The notes beneath the pieces are model-generated. The model was not told the origin of the DNA, did no database searches, and saw nothing but the letters and a program-made list of their open reading frames with translations. DNA of 64,000 bases from Spirochaetota bacterium (GTDB taxonomy: Bacteria; Spirochaetota; Spirochaetia; Treponematales; Treponemataceae). Within the stretch, counting starts at the first letter, position 1; every line of letters starts with the position of its first letter. Shown piece after piece: positions 23,216 through 32,802 of the stretch. The position numbers were made by a program, and so were the translations under genes. The stretch lies in the NCBI GenBank assembly GCA_023438065.1, contig JAEXRH010000015.1:62001-126000 (forward strand), read 5' to 3'.

Positions 23216-24651
23216 TGGAGCTCGTGTCCCCGGCCGGGAACCTCGAGAAGCTCACCTACGCGTGGGAATACGGGGCGGACGCGGCCTACATCGGGCTCAA
23301 ACGGTTTTCCCTCAGGGCGAAGGCCGATAACTTCCACGCGGACGAGCATGAACGAATCGCGGCGCTCAAGGCCGAATACGCCGCGCGCGGGAAACCGAAG
23401 CGTCTTTTCTGCGCGCTCAATATCTCCTTTCATAATTCGGATTTCCGCGCCTTTCTCGACGACATCGACTATTTCAGGCAGTACCCGATCGACGCCTTCA
23501 TCGTTCAGGACATCGGGCTCGTACGGACGCTCTCGCGCGAATTCCCCGGCGTCGCGCTCCACCTGAGCACGCAGGCGAACTGCGTGAACGCCGAGGCGGT
23601 CAAGGCGTACCGCGACCTCGGGTTCTCGCGCGTGGTGCTCGGCCGCGAGGCGAGCCTCGCCGAGATTCGCGAGATCAAGGACGAGGTCCCGGAGATGGAA
23701 CTCGAGTGCTTCGCGCACGGCGCGATGTGCATCGCCTATTCGGGCCGCTGCCTCATGAGCGCGTACCTTGCCGGAAGGAGCGCGAACGCGGGACATTGCA
23801 GCCATTCATGCCGGTGGGATTACCGCGTCCTCGAGGAGCGCGCGCGCCCGGGCGAGTACTTTCCCGTGATCGAGGAGGACGGCTATACCGCGCTCTTCTC
23901 GTCGAAGGATCTCAACATGATCGACCATCTCGCCGAGATGAAGGCGGCTGGCGTCGACTCGCTCAAGATCGAGGGTAGGATGAAGAGCCTCTATTACGCG
24001 GCGGTCGTCACGCGCGCGTACCGGAAACGGCTCGACGCGCTCGAGGGACGGTGCGCGGAAAGCGAGGCCGCGCCTTTCGTGAAGGAGCTCCGTAACGTCG
24101 CGCACCGGGAGTTTTCCACCGGGTTTTATTTTTCGAAGGATGACGCTAACCGGACGACGGGCGGGGAAACGGCCTCGCCTTACCTGCTCGCGGGCACGAT
24201 CGGCAAGGAACTCGACGTCGACGAATGCGATTTCGGGGCCGCGCCTTCGGGAGGTTCGAATCCCGTCGAGCCGCATCGCGGCGGATTCCCGACGAACGGA
24301 AACGCCAAGCCCTTTCCCGTCCCCGCCCTGCTCCCCCCGAAACCCGAGGGATTCCGGGACTTCCGCTTCGATTCGATGAACAAGATGGACGCCGGTACCG
24401 TCCTCGAGTATGTCGGCCCCGACGTCGTCTCGATCGAGGACGGGGATTACGAGCTCCTCGATCCCGAGACCGGGCTCGCGCGCGCCTGGATTTCCCACGG
24501 CCATCCCTGCGTCCTCAGGACGAACAAGGATATCGCCGAGCGTTTCATCGCGCGTTTCCGCGACGAGGCTCACGACGGGAACGATATCGCGGTCACGGGC
24601 GAGGAGCCTCGCCCGCCGAGGGACCGGACGCCGAAAGCCTCCCGTCCCTGA
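23215..24651 (+). CDS. U32-family peptidase / RNA hydroxylation-type protein
   Basis: The 478-residue protein matches the peptidase U32 family (YegQ/TrhP and YdcP/RlhA relatives). In studied members this family acts in tRNA or rRNA hydroxylation rather than as a true protease. The family core is visible: MELVSPAGNLEKLTYAWEYG at the start, then a Cys-rich segment (about 160-200) with ECFAHGAMC, YSGRCLMS and CSHSCRW, which would hold an iron-sulfur cluster. The start overlaps the esterase stop by one base. A linker of about 45 residues near 345-390 is rich in Pro and Gly. It ends 10 bp from convergent phoU. Confidence 0.8.
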   Translation: MELVSPAGNLEKLTYAWEYGADAAYIGLKRFSLRAKADNFHADEHERIAALKAEYAARGKPKRLFCALNISFHNSDFRAFLDDIDYFRQYPIDAFIVQDIGLVRTLSREFPGVALHLSTQANCVNAEAVKAYRDLGFSRVVLGREASLAEIREIKDEVPEMELECFAHGAMCIAYSGRCLMSAYLAGRSANAGHCSHSCRWDYRVLEERARPGEYFPVIEEDGYTALFSSKDLNMIDHLAEMKAAGVDSLKIEGRMKSLYYAAVVTRAYRKRLDALEGRCAESEAAPFVKELRNVAHREFSTGFYFSKDDANRTTGGETASPYLLAGTIGKELDVDECDFGAAPSGGSNPVEPHRGGFPTNGNAKPFPVPALLPPKPEGFRDFRFDSMNKMDAGTVLEYVGPDVVSIEDGDYELLDPETGLARAWISHGHPCVLRTNKDIAERFIARFRDEAHDGNDIAVTGEEPRPPRDRTPKASRP

Positions 24652-24661
24652 TCACCGGATA

Positions 24662-25339
24662 TCATTCTCCCCGCTTCGGCATCCTGTTGAGGTCGACGAT
24701 CTCTCCCTTCACGGTAAAGATCACCCATTCGCAGATCGTGGTGATGTGGTCGCCGAGCCGCTCGAGATCCTTCCCGATCGAGATGAGCCGGTAGACCTGG
24801 CGCATCTCGTCCTCGCCCTTCGGCTGGAGCATGAGGAGCTCGCCGATGAGCTCCTTCTTCTGCGCGTCGATCTCGGCGTCGCGCGCGGCGGTCGCGACCG
24901 CGAGCGCCTCGTCGTCGTCGATGTACGCGGTAAGCGAGTCGCGGATCATCGCAGCCCCGTTCCGGGCCATCGCCGCGATCCTCGGGACGAAACGCGGGAA
25001 CATGTTCTTGTCGCCCTTAACGCAGAGCTTCGCGAGGTGCGCCGCGTAATCCCCGACGCGCTCGAGGTCGGAGACGACCTTGATCGAGGTCACGATCTTC
25101 CTGAGGTCGCGCGCGACCGGGGCCTGAAGCAAGAGGAGCATGACGCTTTCCTGCTCGATCGCGACCTGGAGCTCGTCGATCTTGCGGTCGGTCGCGATCA
25201 GCTCCCGCGCGGCCTCGACGTCGCCCGAGACGAAGGCGTCCGTCACGTCGAGAACGTATCGCTCGACGAGGGTACCCATGTACATGATCTTGCCGTAGTA
25301 TTCGGCGAGTTTTTCGTTGAACTGCGTTCGTGTGGTCAT
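24662..25339 (-). CDS. phoU: Phosphate transport regulator PhoU
   Basis: PhoU links the Pst transporter to the phosphate-sensing two-component system and limits phosphate uptake. The 225-residue protein has the two three-helix repeats typical of the family, each with its metal-binding D-L-E-R-x-G-D motif (DLERVGDYA and DLERLGDHI). The ATG has AAGGAAGG upstream. It lies 20 bp downstream of pstB in the same direction. No sensor kinase or response regulator gene is nearby. Confidence 0.92.
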   Translation of the reverse strand: MTTRTQFNEKLAEYYGKIMYMGTLVERYVLDVTDAFVSGDVEAARELIATDRKIDELQVAIEQESVMLLLLQAPVARDLRKIVTSIKVVSDLERVGDYAAHLAKLCVKGDKNMFPRFVPRIAAMARNGAAMIRDSLTAYIDDDEALAVATAARDAEIDAQKKELIGELLMLQPKGEDEMRQVYRLISIGKDLERLGDHITTICEWVIFTVKGEIVDLNRMPKRGE

Positions 25340-25359
25340 TGTGTCCGCCTTCCTTGATA

Positions 25360-26127
25360 TCAGCCGAAACGACCCGAGATGTACGCCTCGGTCTTCTTGT
25401 CGCGGGGATTATAGAACACGTCACGCGTGTTGCCGGTCTCCACGAGATAGCCGCAACGGCTGTCGTCGATCATGAAAAACGCCGTGCAGTCCGAGATGCG
25501 CGACGCCTGCTGCATGTTGTGCGTGACGATCACGAGCGTGTATTTCTCCTTGAGCTGATAGAGGAGATCCTCGATATGCGCAGTCGAAATGGGATCGAGC
25601 GCGCTCGTCGGCTCGTCGAGAAGGATGACCTCGGGCCTCACCGCGAGGGTGCGCGCGATGCAAAGCCGCTGCTGCTGCCCGCCCGAAAGGCCGAGAGCGC
25701 TTTTCCCGAGCCGGTCCTTGACCTCGTCCCAGAGGGCCGCGTCGCGAAGGCTTCGCTCGACGATCTCGTCGAGATCCACGCGCGCTATCCGCGCGCCGTG
25801 GAGCCGGGGCCCGTACGCGACGTTGTCGTACACGCTCATCGGAAACGGGTTCGGCTTCTGGAAAACCATGCCGACCTGGCTTCTGAGGTCGAGGACGTCG
25901 TACGCGGAGTACACGTCGAGCCCCTTGTAGAGGACCGTTCCCTCCACGCGGGTTCCCGGTATCGTGTCGTTCATCCTGTTGAGCGCGCGCAGGAAGGTTG
26001 ACTTGCCGCAGCCGGAAGGCCCGATGAACGCGGTGATCGCGTTGGCCTCGATATCCATGTTTATCTTGTCGAGGGCGTGGTGGCTTCCGTACCAAAAATC
26101 CATGTCCCGAACGGAAAATGTATTCAT
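25360..26127 (-). CDS. pstB: Phosphate ABC transporter ATP-binding protein
   Basis: PstB is the ATPase of the high-affinity phosphate importer. The 255-residue protein has Walker [10 protein letters not shown], signature LSGGQQQR and Walker [13 protein letters not shown], plus the Pst-specific [21 protein letters not shown] block. The partners pstS, pstC and pstA are not in the window: upstream is accA, separated by a terminator. The start has no Shine-Dalgarno; a TAGATT -10-like box ends 6 bp before the ATG. Confidence 0.92.
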   Translation of the reverse strand: MNTFSVRDMDFWYGSHHALDKINMDIEANAITAFIGPSGCGKSTFLRALNRMNDTIPGTRVEGTVLYKGLDVYSAYDVLDLRSQVGMVFQKPNPFPMSVYDNVAYGPRLHGARIARVDLDEIVERSLRDAALWDEVKDRLGKSALGLSGGQQQRLCIARTLAVRPEVILLDEPTSALDPISTAHIEDLLYQLKEKYTLVIVTHNMQQASRISDCTAFFMIDDSRCGYLVETGNTRDVFYNPRDKKTEAYISGRFG

Positions 26128-26170
26128 GAGACGAATCTACTTTCGGCCGGTTACGACAGCGTGAGGGGTT

Positions 26171-26187
26171 CGTTAATTTTCGGTTAA
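26171..26187 (-). promoter_or_regulatory. Possible PHO-type direct repeat upstream of pstB
   Basis: On the minus strand TTAACC and TTAACG are separated by 5 bases, the spacing of PhoP/PhoB half-sites in some bacteria. The pair ends 44 bp before the pstB start. It overlaps the T-run of the accA terminator, so chance similarity is quite possible. Confidence 0.3.
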
Positions 26188-26209
26188 AAAAAAGGCCCGC
26201 CGGGAGGGC
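26186..26209 (-). terminator. Probable terminator after accA
   Basis: On the minus strand a short GC hairpin (GCCC/GGGC, 26195-26209) is followed by eight T residues. The stem is short, but the T-run and its position at the end of the nine-gene fab-acc operon support termination here. Confidence 0.55.
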
Positions 26210-26284
26210 AAAAACCTGACCCCCTGGCGAACCTTTTACCGATCGCGGCGCCGGACATGGCCGGCCTCCCGCCCTCGCGATGCG

Positions 26285-27208
26285 TCAGTCCTCGACGTAG
26301 TGACCGAACTTCCTGATCTTCTGGTTACGATACCGGACGAGAACCGCGGGATTCCTCGGCATGAGGTCCTTGAGGTCGCGGACGATCACTTCCTTGATGG
26401 CCGCGCTCGACGCGGCGGGATCGAGGTGCGCGCCGCCCGCGGGTTCCTTGATCACGCCATTGCAGACCTTTAACCCGTAGAGGTCCTCGCTCGTGATCTT
26501 CATCATCCCCGCGGCGTGCTTCGCCTGGGAGGAATCCCTGAGGAGGATCGACGCGTAACCCTCCGGCGAGATCACCGAGTACACGGCGTTCTCGAGCATG
26601 TAGATCTTGTCCCCGACGCCGATGCCGAGCGCGCCGCCCGAGCCGCCCTCGCCGATGATCACGCAGATGATCGGGGTTTTCAGCTGGCTGAACTCGCGAA
26701 GGTTCATCGCTATCGCCTCGCCGATTCCCCGCTCCTCGGCGCCGAGGCCGGGATACGCGCCCTGGGTGTCGATAAGGGTGATGATCGGCCGGTGAAACTT
26801 TTCCGCCTGCCGCGCGAGCCTGAGCGCCTTCCGGTAGCCCTCGGGGTTCGCCATGCCGCCGTTTCGCGCCATGGTTTCCTTGAGGTTGCGCCCCTTCTGG
26901 TTGCCGATGATCGTCACCGCGATCCCGTCGATGAAGCCGATGCCGCCGATGAGGGCGGGATCGTCGCCGAAGTAGCGGTCGCCGTGAAGCTCGATGAAGT
27001 CGTCGCAGATGTTCGCGATGATGTCGAGCGCGCGCGGGCGGTCGGGATTCCGGGCGAGCTCGACGCGCTGCCAGGCCTTCGCGGAACTCGAGGTCTCCGC
27101 GACCTTCTCGGCTATCTTTTTAATCTCGTCGGATATGTCGATGCCGGCCTCGAGGGCGAGCTTCTCGAGCTCCTCGATTCGCTGGCTGACTTTCTTGGAG
27201 TCGCTCAT
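26285..27208 (-). CDS. accA: Acetyl-CoA carboxylase carboxyltransferase subunit alpha
   Basis: AccA and AccD together move the carboxyl group from biotin on AccB to acetyl-CoA, giving malonyl-CoA. The 307-residue protein has the family core, including DDPALIGGIG, DTQGAYPGLGAEERG and GEGGSGGALGIGVGD. The start ATG overlaps the accD stop by four bases (ATGA); a longer open frame exists upstream but is an accD shadow. It is the last gene of the fab-acc operon. Confidence 0.95.
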   Translation of the reverse strand: MSDSKKVSQRIEELEKLALEAGIDISDEIKKIAEKVAETSSSAKAWQRVELARNPDRPRALDIIANICDDFIELHGDRYFGDDPALIGGIGFIDGIAVTIIGNQKGRNLKETMARNGGMANPEGYRKALRLARQAEKFHRPIITLIDTQGAYPGLGAEERGIGEAIAMNLREFSQLKTPIICVIIGEGGSGGALGIGVGDKIYMLENAVYSVISPEGYASILLRDSSQAKHAAGMMKITSEDLYGLKVCNGVIKEPAGGAHLDPAASSAAIKEVIVRDLKDLMPRNPAVLVRYRNQKIRKFGHYVED

Positions 27209-28005
27209 GACTTCCCTCCCGCGGCCTTCGCGGCGCCGCATCCGTGGGCCTTGAGGAGCTTCACGAACAGGGAACGCTGCTCGGCCCTGCTCGCGATGAT
27301 GTCCACGAAGCCCTTGTCGCGCTGGAACTCGGCCCGCTGAAACCCTTCGGGAAGCGACTGCTTGATCGTGCCCTCGATGACGCGGGGACCGGCGAAGCCG
27401 ATGAGCGCGCCGGGCTCGGCGATCGCGACGTCGCCGAGCATCGCGAAGCTCGCGGTGACTCCGCCCGTCGTCGGGTCGCACAGGACCATGAAAAGCGGTA
27501 TGCCCGCGCGGTCGAGCTCGGCAGCGGCGGAGGCGGTCTTCGCCATCTGCATGAGGGAGAAGATTCCCTCCTGCATGCGCGCGCCCCCCGAGGTCGCGTA
27601 CACGATGACGGGATTTCCGGTCTCGAGTCCCTTCATCATCGCGCGGGTGATCTTCTCGCCGACGACGGAGCCCATCGAGCCGCCCATGAAGCTGAATGAC
27701 ATGAGCGCGAGAACGACGGGCATTCCCTCGATCGAGCAGGTCCCGGTCACGACCGCGTCCGACATGTTCGACTTCCTCGAGGCCTCCGAGAGTTTTTCCT
27801 CGTAGCCGTCCATGTCGATCGGGTTCCGGCTCCGCATGTTCCTGCAGAACTCGGAGAAACTGCCCTCGTCGGCGAGATACGCGATCCGCTCGGCCGGTTC
27901 CATCCTGAAATGGTACTGGCACGCGGGGCAAACCTTGAGGTTCGCCTTGAGCGCGGCGGCCTCGATTTCGGCCTTGCAGACGGGACAGGCAATGGTGTCG
28001 CTCAT
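27205..28005 (-). CDS. accD: Acetyl-CoA carboxylase carboxyltransferase subunit beta
   Basis: AccD is the partner of AccA. The 266-residue protein starts with the zinc ribbon typical of AccD (C7-P-V-C10 and C26-P-A-C29) and continues with a crotonase-type carboxyltransferase domain (SGGARMQEG, DPTTGGVTASFAMLGD). A GGAGG site precedes the ATG. It overlaps accC by four bases upstream and accA by four downstream, so subunits are made in step. Confidence 0.95.
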   Translation of the reverse strand: MSDTIACPVCKAEIEAAALKANLKVCPACQYHFRMEPAERIAYLADEGSFSEFCRNMRSRNPIDMDGYEEKLSEASRKSNMSDAVVTGTCSIEGMPVVLALMSFSFMGGSMGSVVGEKITRAMMKGLETGNPVIVYATSGGARMQEGIFSLMQMAKTASAAAELDRAGIPLFMVLCDPTTGGVTASFAMLGDVAIAEPGALIGFAGPRVIEGTIKQSLPEGFQRAEFQRDKGFVDIIASRAEQRSLFVKLLKAHGCGAAKAAGGKS

Positions 28006-29321
28006 AGCGTCGCCTCCAGTTTTGCGTAGAGTCCGGTACCGAAGTCCCCGGACCGGAATGTAGCGTCGGAAAGAATCTTCCGTTGCGTCGGGATATTGAC
28101 CGCGACGCCCTCGATCTTGAGCTCGTCGAGCGCCCGGATGAGGCGCGCGAGCGCGTGCGGCCGGTCGACGTCCCACACGATGAGCTTTCCGACCATCGAG
28201 TCGTAATGCGGCGAGACCGTCGCGCCGTTATAGAGGAAGCTGTCGAAGCGGACGCCGGGCCCGCCGGGCACCTCGAGCCGCGTGACCTTGCCGGGCGAGA
28301 GGGCGTTGATGCGCGCCTCGATCGACCAGCCGTTGAGCGTGACGTTGTCGGGATCGATCGACATCCTCTCGCCGAGGCAGACGAGGATCTGCTCCCGGAT
28401 GAGATCGGTGCCGGTGACGAACTCGCTGACCGGGTGCTCGACCTGAATGCGCGCGTTCACTTCCATGAAGAAGAACTCGTTCCCCGCGACGAGGAACTCG
28501 ATCGTCCCCGCGCCGCAGTACTTGAGGCTCCCGAAAAGGTTTCGAGCGCCGTCGCTCATCTTCTTCCGCATCTCGGGGGTGACTCCGGGCGACGGGCTTT
28601 CCTCGATGAGCTTCTGGTGGTTCTTCTGCACGGAGCAGTCGCGCTCGCCCATGATGGCGACGCCGCCCTTGCCGTCCGCGATCACCTGAAGCTCGACGTG
28701 GCGCGGGTTCTGGAGGTATTTCTCGATGAAGACGGTGCCGTCGGCGAAGTTCGCGAGCGCCTCGGTGGACGCGATCTTGAGGTTCTCCTCGAGGTCCTCG
28801 TCCTTCCAGACGATGCGCATGCCCTTTCCGCCGCCGCCCGAGGCGGCCTTGATGATGACGGGGTAGCCGCACGCGCGCGCGACGGGAATCGCCTCTTCCT
28901 TCGTGGCGATCGGGCCGGGAGAGCCCGGCGTGATCGGGAGGCCGTACTTCTTCGCGGTCTCGCGGGCGACGACCTTGTCGCCGAGCATGTCGATGACCTC
29001 GGGATCGGGGCCGATCCAGATAAGGCCGGCCTTCTTCACCTCGCGGGCGAAGTCGGCGTTCTCGGAGAGGAATCCGACGCCGGGATGCACGGCCTCGCAG
29101 CCGGTGCGCACGGCGGTCGTGATAAGCGCGCCCACGCTGAGGTAACTCTGCGCGGACTTCGCGGGGCCGATGCACACGGCGACGTCGGCCATCTTGACGT
29201 GAAGGGCGTCCTTGTCGGCCGTCGAGTAGACGGCGACCGTCTCGATGCCGAGCTCCCTGCACGTCCTGATGATCCTCACCGCGATCTCGCCGCGGTTGGC
29301 GATCATGAGCCGCTTGATCAT
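28002..29321 (-). CDS. accC: Biotin carboxylase
   Basis: AccC carboxylates the biotin carried by AccB, using ATP and bicarbonate. The 439-residue ATP-grasp enzyme shows KRLMIANRGEIAVRIIRTCR at the N-terminus, the glycine-rich ASGGGGKGMR loop near 162, RDCSVQ with the catalytic region, and NARIQVEHPVSE (usually NTRIQVEHPVTE). The ATG overlaps the accB stop by four bases. Confidence 0.95.
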   Translation of the reverse strand: MIKRLMIANRGEIAVRIIRTCRELGIETVAVYSTADKDALHVKMADVAVCIGPAKSAQSYLSVGALITTAVRTGCEAVHPGVGFLSENADFAREVKKAGLIWIGPDPEVIDMLGDKVVARETAKKYGLPITPGSPGPIATKEEAIPVARACGYPVIIKAASGGGGKGMRIVWKDEDLEENLKIASTEALANFADGTVFIEKYLQNPRHVELQVIADGKGGVAIMGERDCSVQKNHQKLIEESPSPGVTPEMRKKMSDGARNLFGSLKYCGAGTIEFLVAGNEFFFMEVNARIQVEHPVSEFVTGTDLIREQILVCLGERMSIDPDNVTLNGWSIEARINALSPGKVTRLEVPGGPGVRFDSFLYNGATVSPHYDSMVGKLIVWDVDRPHALARLIRALDELKIEGVAVNIPTQRKILSDATFRSGDFGTGLYAKLEATL

Positions 29322-29809
29322 ACGGGCTTGACCTCGAAGATGGGCTGATCGAACTCGACCATGTCGCCGTTGTTGACGAGGATCTTGACGATCTCGCAGT
29401 CGAACTCCGCCTCGAGGGCGTTCATCATCTTCATCGCCTCGATGATGCAAAGCTTCTGGCCCTTGGCGATTTTCTTCCCGATATCGGCGAAGGGCGGAGC
29501 GTCGGGGCTCGCGGCGCGGTAGAAGGTCCCGACGATCGGGCTCTTGATGAGCTCGTTGCCCGAGGCGGCTCCGGTCGTCGCGTGCGGCGCGGGGCTCGCG
29601 GTGTGGGGCGGCTCGTGCGACGAGACCGCGACCGAGGGCGCGGCGGCGGGCGCAGGCCCCGAAACGGGGGCGAAGGCGATGGGCGCGGAGGCGACGAAGG
29701 CCTCCTTTCGGCGCAGTTCGAAAACGTTCCCGTTCTCGGACAGCTTCATCTCCACGGCACTCGACTTCTCGAATTTGTCAAAGAGTGCAAGCAGCGTCTT
29801 TTCGTCCAT
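29318..29809 (-). CDS. accB: Biotin carboxyl carrier protein
   Basis: AccB carries biotin between the carboxylase and the transferase. The 163-residue protein has an N-terminal helix, an Ala/Pro-rich linker (about 40-85) and a biotinyl domain with the biotin acceptor Lys127 in EAMKMMN, 36 residues from the end as is usual. It starts 17 bp after fabV and overlaps accC by four bases. Confidence 0.95.
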   Translation of the reverse strand: MDEKTLLALFDKFEKSSAVEMKLSENGNVFELRRKEAFVASAPIAFAPVSGPAPAAAPSVAVSSHEPPHTASPAPHATTGAASGNELIKSPIVGTFYRAASPDAPPFADIGKKIAKGQKLCIIEAMKMMNALEAEFDCEIVKILVNNGDMVEFDQPIFEVKPV

Positions 29810-29826
29810 TGGTGTCTCCTGGTTAG

Positions 29827-31056
29827 TTATATCGCGTCCATGCGCGGCACGTCGGCTTCGTAATCGATGCCGGCGACGTCAAAGCCGTTCGCGGCGAGGA
29901 AATCGTGGCGATAGCCGGCGAGGTCCCCGACCTGGGCGAAGTTCTCCTCGTTCACGGTCTTCATGCGCGCGTCGACCTCTTTCTGCACGGCGGGATCCAT
30001 CTCCCAGTCGTCGATGCGGATGAGGTGGTCGGCGTCTACGGGAACGGCAGATCCCGCGTAGAGGCGCTCGGCGTAAAGGCGCTCGATCTGCTCGATGCAG
30101 CCCTCATGGGTACCCTTCTCCTTCATCACCTTGAAGAGGAGCGAAAGGTACATCGGGATGACCGGGATGACCGCGCTCGAACGCGTCACGAGGCCCTTGT
30201 TGACGGACACGAAGGCCGATCCGCCGATAGTCCTGTTCATCGCCTCGTCGAGCGCGCGGGCGGTTTTCTCGAGGTGCTTCTTCGCGCCCCCGATGGTGCC
30301 GTCGCGGTAGATCGCGTGGGTGTGCGTCGGCCCGACGTAGGAATACGCCACGGTCACGCAACCTTGCGCGAGAACGCCCGCGGCGGTGAGCGTCCTGATC
30401 CAGCGATCCCAGTCCTCGCCGCCCATGACCTTCACGGTCTCGGCGGCCTCGGCCTCGGTAGCGGGCTCGGCGGTCATCGTCGAGAATTTCCCGGTCATCG
30501 GGTCGATGGTCACGCCCGCATAGGGTTTCCCGAACGGCTTCAGCACCGAGCGGTAAAGGACGCCGGTGTCGGGATCGGTCCTGACCGGGCTCGCGAGGCT
30601 GTAAACGACGGCGTCGAACTTGACGCCGAGTTTCTTCGCGGCCTCGATGACTTGCGTCCGAACCGCGTCGGAATAAGCGTCCCCGTTGATCGTGATCGAG
30701 GGAATCGATTCCTTTGCCGCCGCGCGGTCGAAGGCGAGGTTATTGTACCAGCCGGGGGTACCGCTCTTGGTCTCGGTCCCTTCCTTCTCGAAGGAGACGC
30801 CGACCGTCGCGGCCCCGTAGCCGAAGGAGGAGACGATGCGGCTCGCGAGTCCGTACCCCGTCGAGCAGCCGAGAACGAGCACGGCCTTGACGGGTCCCGA
30901 GGCGTGGCTTCCGCCCGAGACGGAAGAGCCGGGCTTCCGGCCGCGCGCGGCGTTCTTACCGCGCACGTACGCTATCTGGTTCTCGACTTCCTTCGCGCAG
31001 CCGGCGGGATGCGCGTTGATGCAGATATTGCTCCTGACCATCGGTTTCACGATCAT
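29827..31056 (-). CDS. fabV: Trans-2-enoyl-ACP/CoA reductase (FabV/TER)
   Basis: This NADH-dependent enzyme performs the last reduction of each elongation cycle; the same family includes the Treponema denticola crotonyl-CoA reductase TER. The 409-residue protein has the N-terminal NAD motif GCSTGYGLASR near residue 63 and the Y-x8-K active-site pattern in YRDGTIGGAKK. Its position in a fab operon favours the ACP-dependent role in fatty acid synthesis. It starts one base after fabZ. No FabI, FabK or FabL gene is in the window. Confidence 0.92.
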   Translation of the reverse strand: MIVKPMVRSNICINAHPAGCAKEVENQIAYVRGKNAARGRKPGSSVSGGSHASGPVKAVLVLGCSTGYGLASRIVSSFGYGAATVGVSFEKEGTETKSGTPGWYNNLAFDRAAAKESIPSITINGDAYSDAVRTQVIEAAKKLGVKFDAVVYSLASPVRTDPDTGVLYRSVLKPFGKPYAGVTIDPMTGKFSTMTAEPATEAEAAETVKVMGGEDWDRWIRTLTAAGVLAQGCVTVAYSYVGPTHTHAIYRDGTIGGAKKHLEKTARALDEAMNRTIGGSAFVSVNKGLVTRSSAVIPVIPMYLSLLFKVMKEKGTHEGCIEQIERLYAERLYAGSAVPVDADHLIRIDDWEMDPAVQKEVDARMKTVNEENFAQVGDLAGYRHDFLAANGFDVAGIDYEADVPRMDAI

Positions 31057-31057
31057 G

Positions 31058-31555
31058 TTACTTTCCTTCCTTCGGGCCGACGAGGCACATCCACTCGGCC
31101 TCGGCCGCGACCTTGTCGCCGACGTACGCGACGCCGGACTGCTTGATCATCCGCGCCGAGACGCGGAGATTCTTCACGACTATTTTCACCTCGTCGCCGG
31201 GGCGAACCTGGTTGCGGAACTTTACCTTGTCGAGCGTCGCGAAAAAGAAAAGCGAGTCCTCGCCAAGGACGCCGCGCTTCACGAGACCGGCGCCGCCCGC
31301 CTGGGCCATCGTCTCGCAGAGGATCACGCCGGGGACGACGGGATACTCGGGAAAATGACCCTTGAAGAAATACTCGTCCGCCCCGAAGACGTGACGCGCG
31401 ACGATCTCCTCCTCGTTCGTGACGTCGATCGTGTCGACGAAAAGAAAGGGATCGCGGTGCGGGAGTAACGCCTCTATCCCGGCGCGCTCTGACGCGCGCA
31501 CGGCGGGAAGCGAGAGATCGACCGGATTCCCGGCTGCGTTGATCGGATCGCTCAT
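31058..31555 (-). CDS. fabZ: 3-hydroxyacyl-ACP dehydratase FabZ
   Basis: FabZ removes water from 3-hydroxyacyl-ACP. The 165-residue hot-dog-fold protein has LLPHRDPFLFVD, the catalytic His in GHFPEYPVVPG and the catalytic Glu in LCETMAQ. It carries about 25 extra residues at the N-terminus compared with E. coli FabZ. The start overlaps the fabF stop by four bases. Confidence 0.93.
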   Translation of the reverse strand: MSDPINAAGNPVDLSLPAVRASERAGIEALLPHRDPFLFVDTIDVTNEEEIVARHVFGADEYFFKGHFPEYPVVPGVILCETMAQAGGAGLVKRGVLGEDSLFFFATLDKVKFRNQVRPGDEVKIVVKNLRVSARMIKQSGVAYVGDKVAAEAEWMCLVGPKEGK

Positions 31556-32802
31556 TCCTTGTACTTCCTCATGACGACGACGCCGTTATGGCCGCCAAAG
31601 CCGAGCGAGCCCGAGGCGACGCAGTCGATATTCCCCTCGACGCCCTTGTTCGGGACGTAATCGAGATCGCAGCCGTGCTCGAGGTCCGGGTTCTCGAGGT
31701 TGATCGTCGGCGGGTAGAAATCGTCGCAAATCGCCTTGATCGAGATGATCGCCTCGATCGCGCCCGCCGCCCCGACGCAGTGGCCGGTCATGCTCTTGGT
31801 GCTCGACACCTTCATCTTGTACGCGTGATCGCCGAAGGCGAGCTTGATCATCTGGGTCTCGGCGGGATCGTTGATCGGGGTCGAGGTTCCGTGCGCGTTA
31901 TAGTACTGAACGTCGGAGGGTTTCACGCCCGCGTCCTCGAGCGCCCGCGTGATCGCGAGCGCGCCGCCGGAGCCGTCGGGATTCGGGCTCGTGATGTGGT
32001 AGGCGTCGCTCGAGCCGCCGTAACCGGCGAACTCGGCGTAGATCTTCGCGCCGCGCGCTTTCGCGTGCTCGAGCTCCTCGAGGATGAGAACGCCCGCGCC
32101 CTCGCCCATGATGAAGCCCTCGCGGTCCTTGTCGAAGGGGCGGCTCGCCTTCTCGGGATTGTCGTTGAAACCCGTAGCGAGCGTCTGGAGGACGTTGAAG
32201 CTGCCGATCCCGAAGCCGGTGATCGCGGCCTCGGTGCCGCCCGCGACGCAGACGTCCATGCGGCCGGAGCGCACGAGGTCGAGCGCCATGCCGAGCGAGT
32301 CGGTGCTCGAGGCGCACGCCGTGGCGAGCGTCCAGGAGACGCCCTTGATGCCGTAAAGCATGCTGATGTTGCCCGCGCCCTCGTTCGAGATGAGCATCGG
32401 GATGGAAAGGGGCGGGATTCGCTCGTTCCCCGACTCGAAGTACTTCTTCATCGACGCCTCGATGACCTCGAAGCCGCCGATGCCGTTTCCGATCATGATC
32501 CCGGACTTCGCGGCGGAGATCGTCTCCTTCGTGAAGCCCGAGTCCGCGATCGCCTGGGCGGCGGCGACGTTCACGAACTGGCAGAAGCGCGCCATCTTGC
32601 GGGCTTCCTTCCGGTCGATCCAGGGCGCGGTCTCGAAGTTCTTCACCTCGGCCGCGATCTTCACGGCGAAATTCGTCGCGTCGAAAAGGGTGATGGGGCC
32701 GAGGCCGCTCTTGCCGGCGCGAATCGACGACCACATCTCGTCAACGGTATTTCCGATCGGGGTAACGGCCCCGAGGCCGGTCACGACAACGCGTCTTTTC
32801 AT
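31552..32802 (-). CDS. fabF: 3-oxoacyl-ACP synthase II
   Basis: FabF condenses malonyl-ACP with a growing acyl-ACP. The 416-residue protein starts MKRRVVVTGLGAVTPIG and has the Cys-His-His triad in TACASS, NAHGTST and MTGHCVGAAGA. The ATG overlaps the fabG stop by four bases; the longer frame upstream is a fabG shadow. No fabH or fabB gene is nearby, so initiation must be encoded elsewhere. Confidence 0.95.
   Translation of the reverse strand: MKRRVVVTGLGAVTPIGNTVDEMWSSIRAGKSGLGPITLFDATNFAVKIAAEVKNFETAPWIDRKEARKMARFCQFVNVAAAQAIADSGFTKETISAAKSGIMIGNGIGGFEVIEASMKKYFESGNERIPPLSIPMLISNEGAGNISMLYGIKGVSWTLATACASSTDSLGMALDLVRSGRMDVCVAGGTEAAITGFGIGSFNVLQTLATGFNDNPEKASRPFDKDREGFIMGEGAGVLILEELEHAKARGAKIYAEFAGYGGSSDAYHITSPNPDGSGGALAITRALEDAGVKPSDVQYYNAHGTSTPINDPAETQMIKLAFGDHAYKMKVSSTKSMTGHCVGAAGAIEAIISIKAICDDFYPPTINLENPDLEHGCDLDYVPNKGVEGNIDCVASGSLGFGGHNGVVVMRKYKE

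Noticed and set aside
28083..29348. 421-codon plus-strand frame opposite accC
   Set aside because: It is a mirror of a fully recognisable biotin carboxylase gene and has the Arg/Asp/Glu/Val-rich look of antisense GC-rich DNA.
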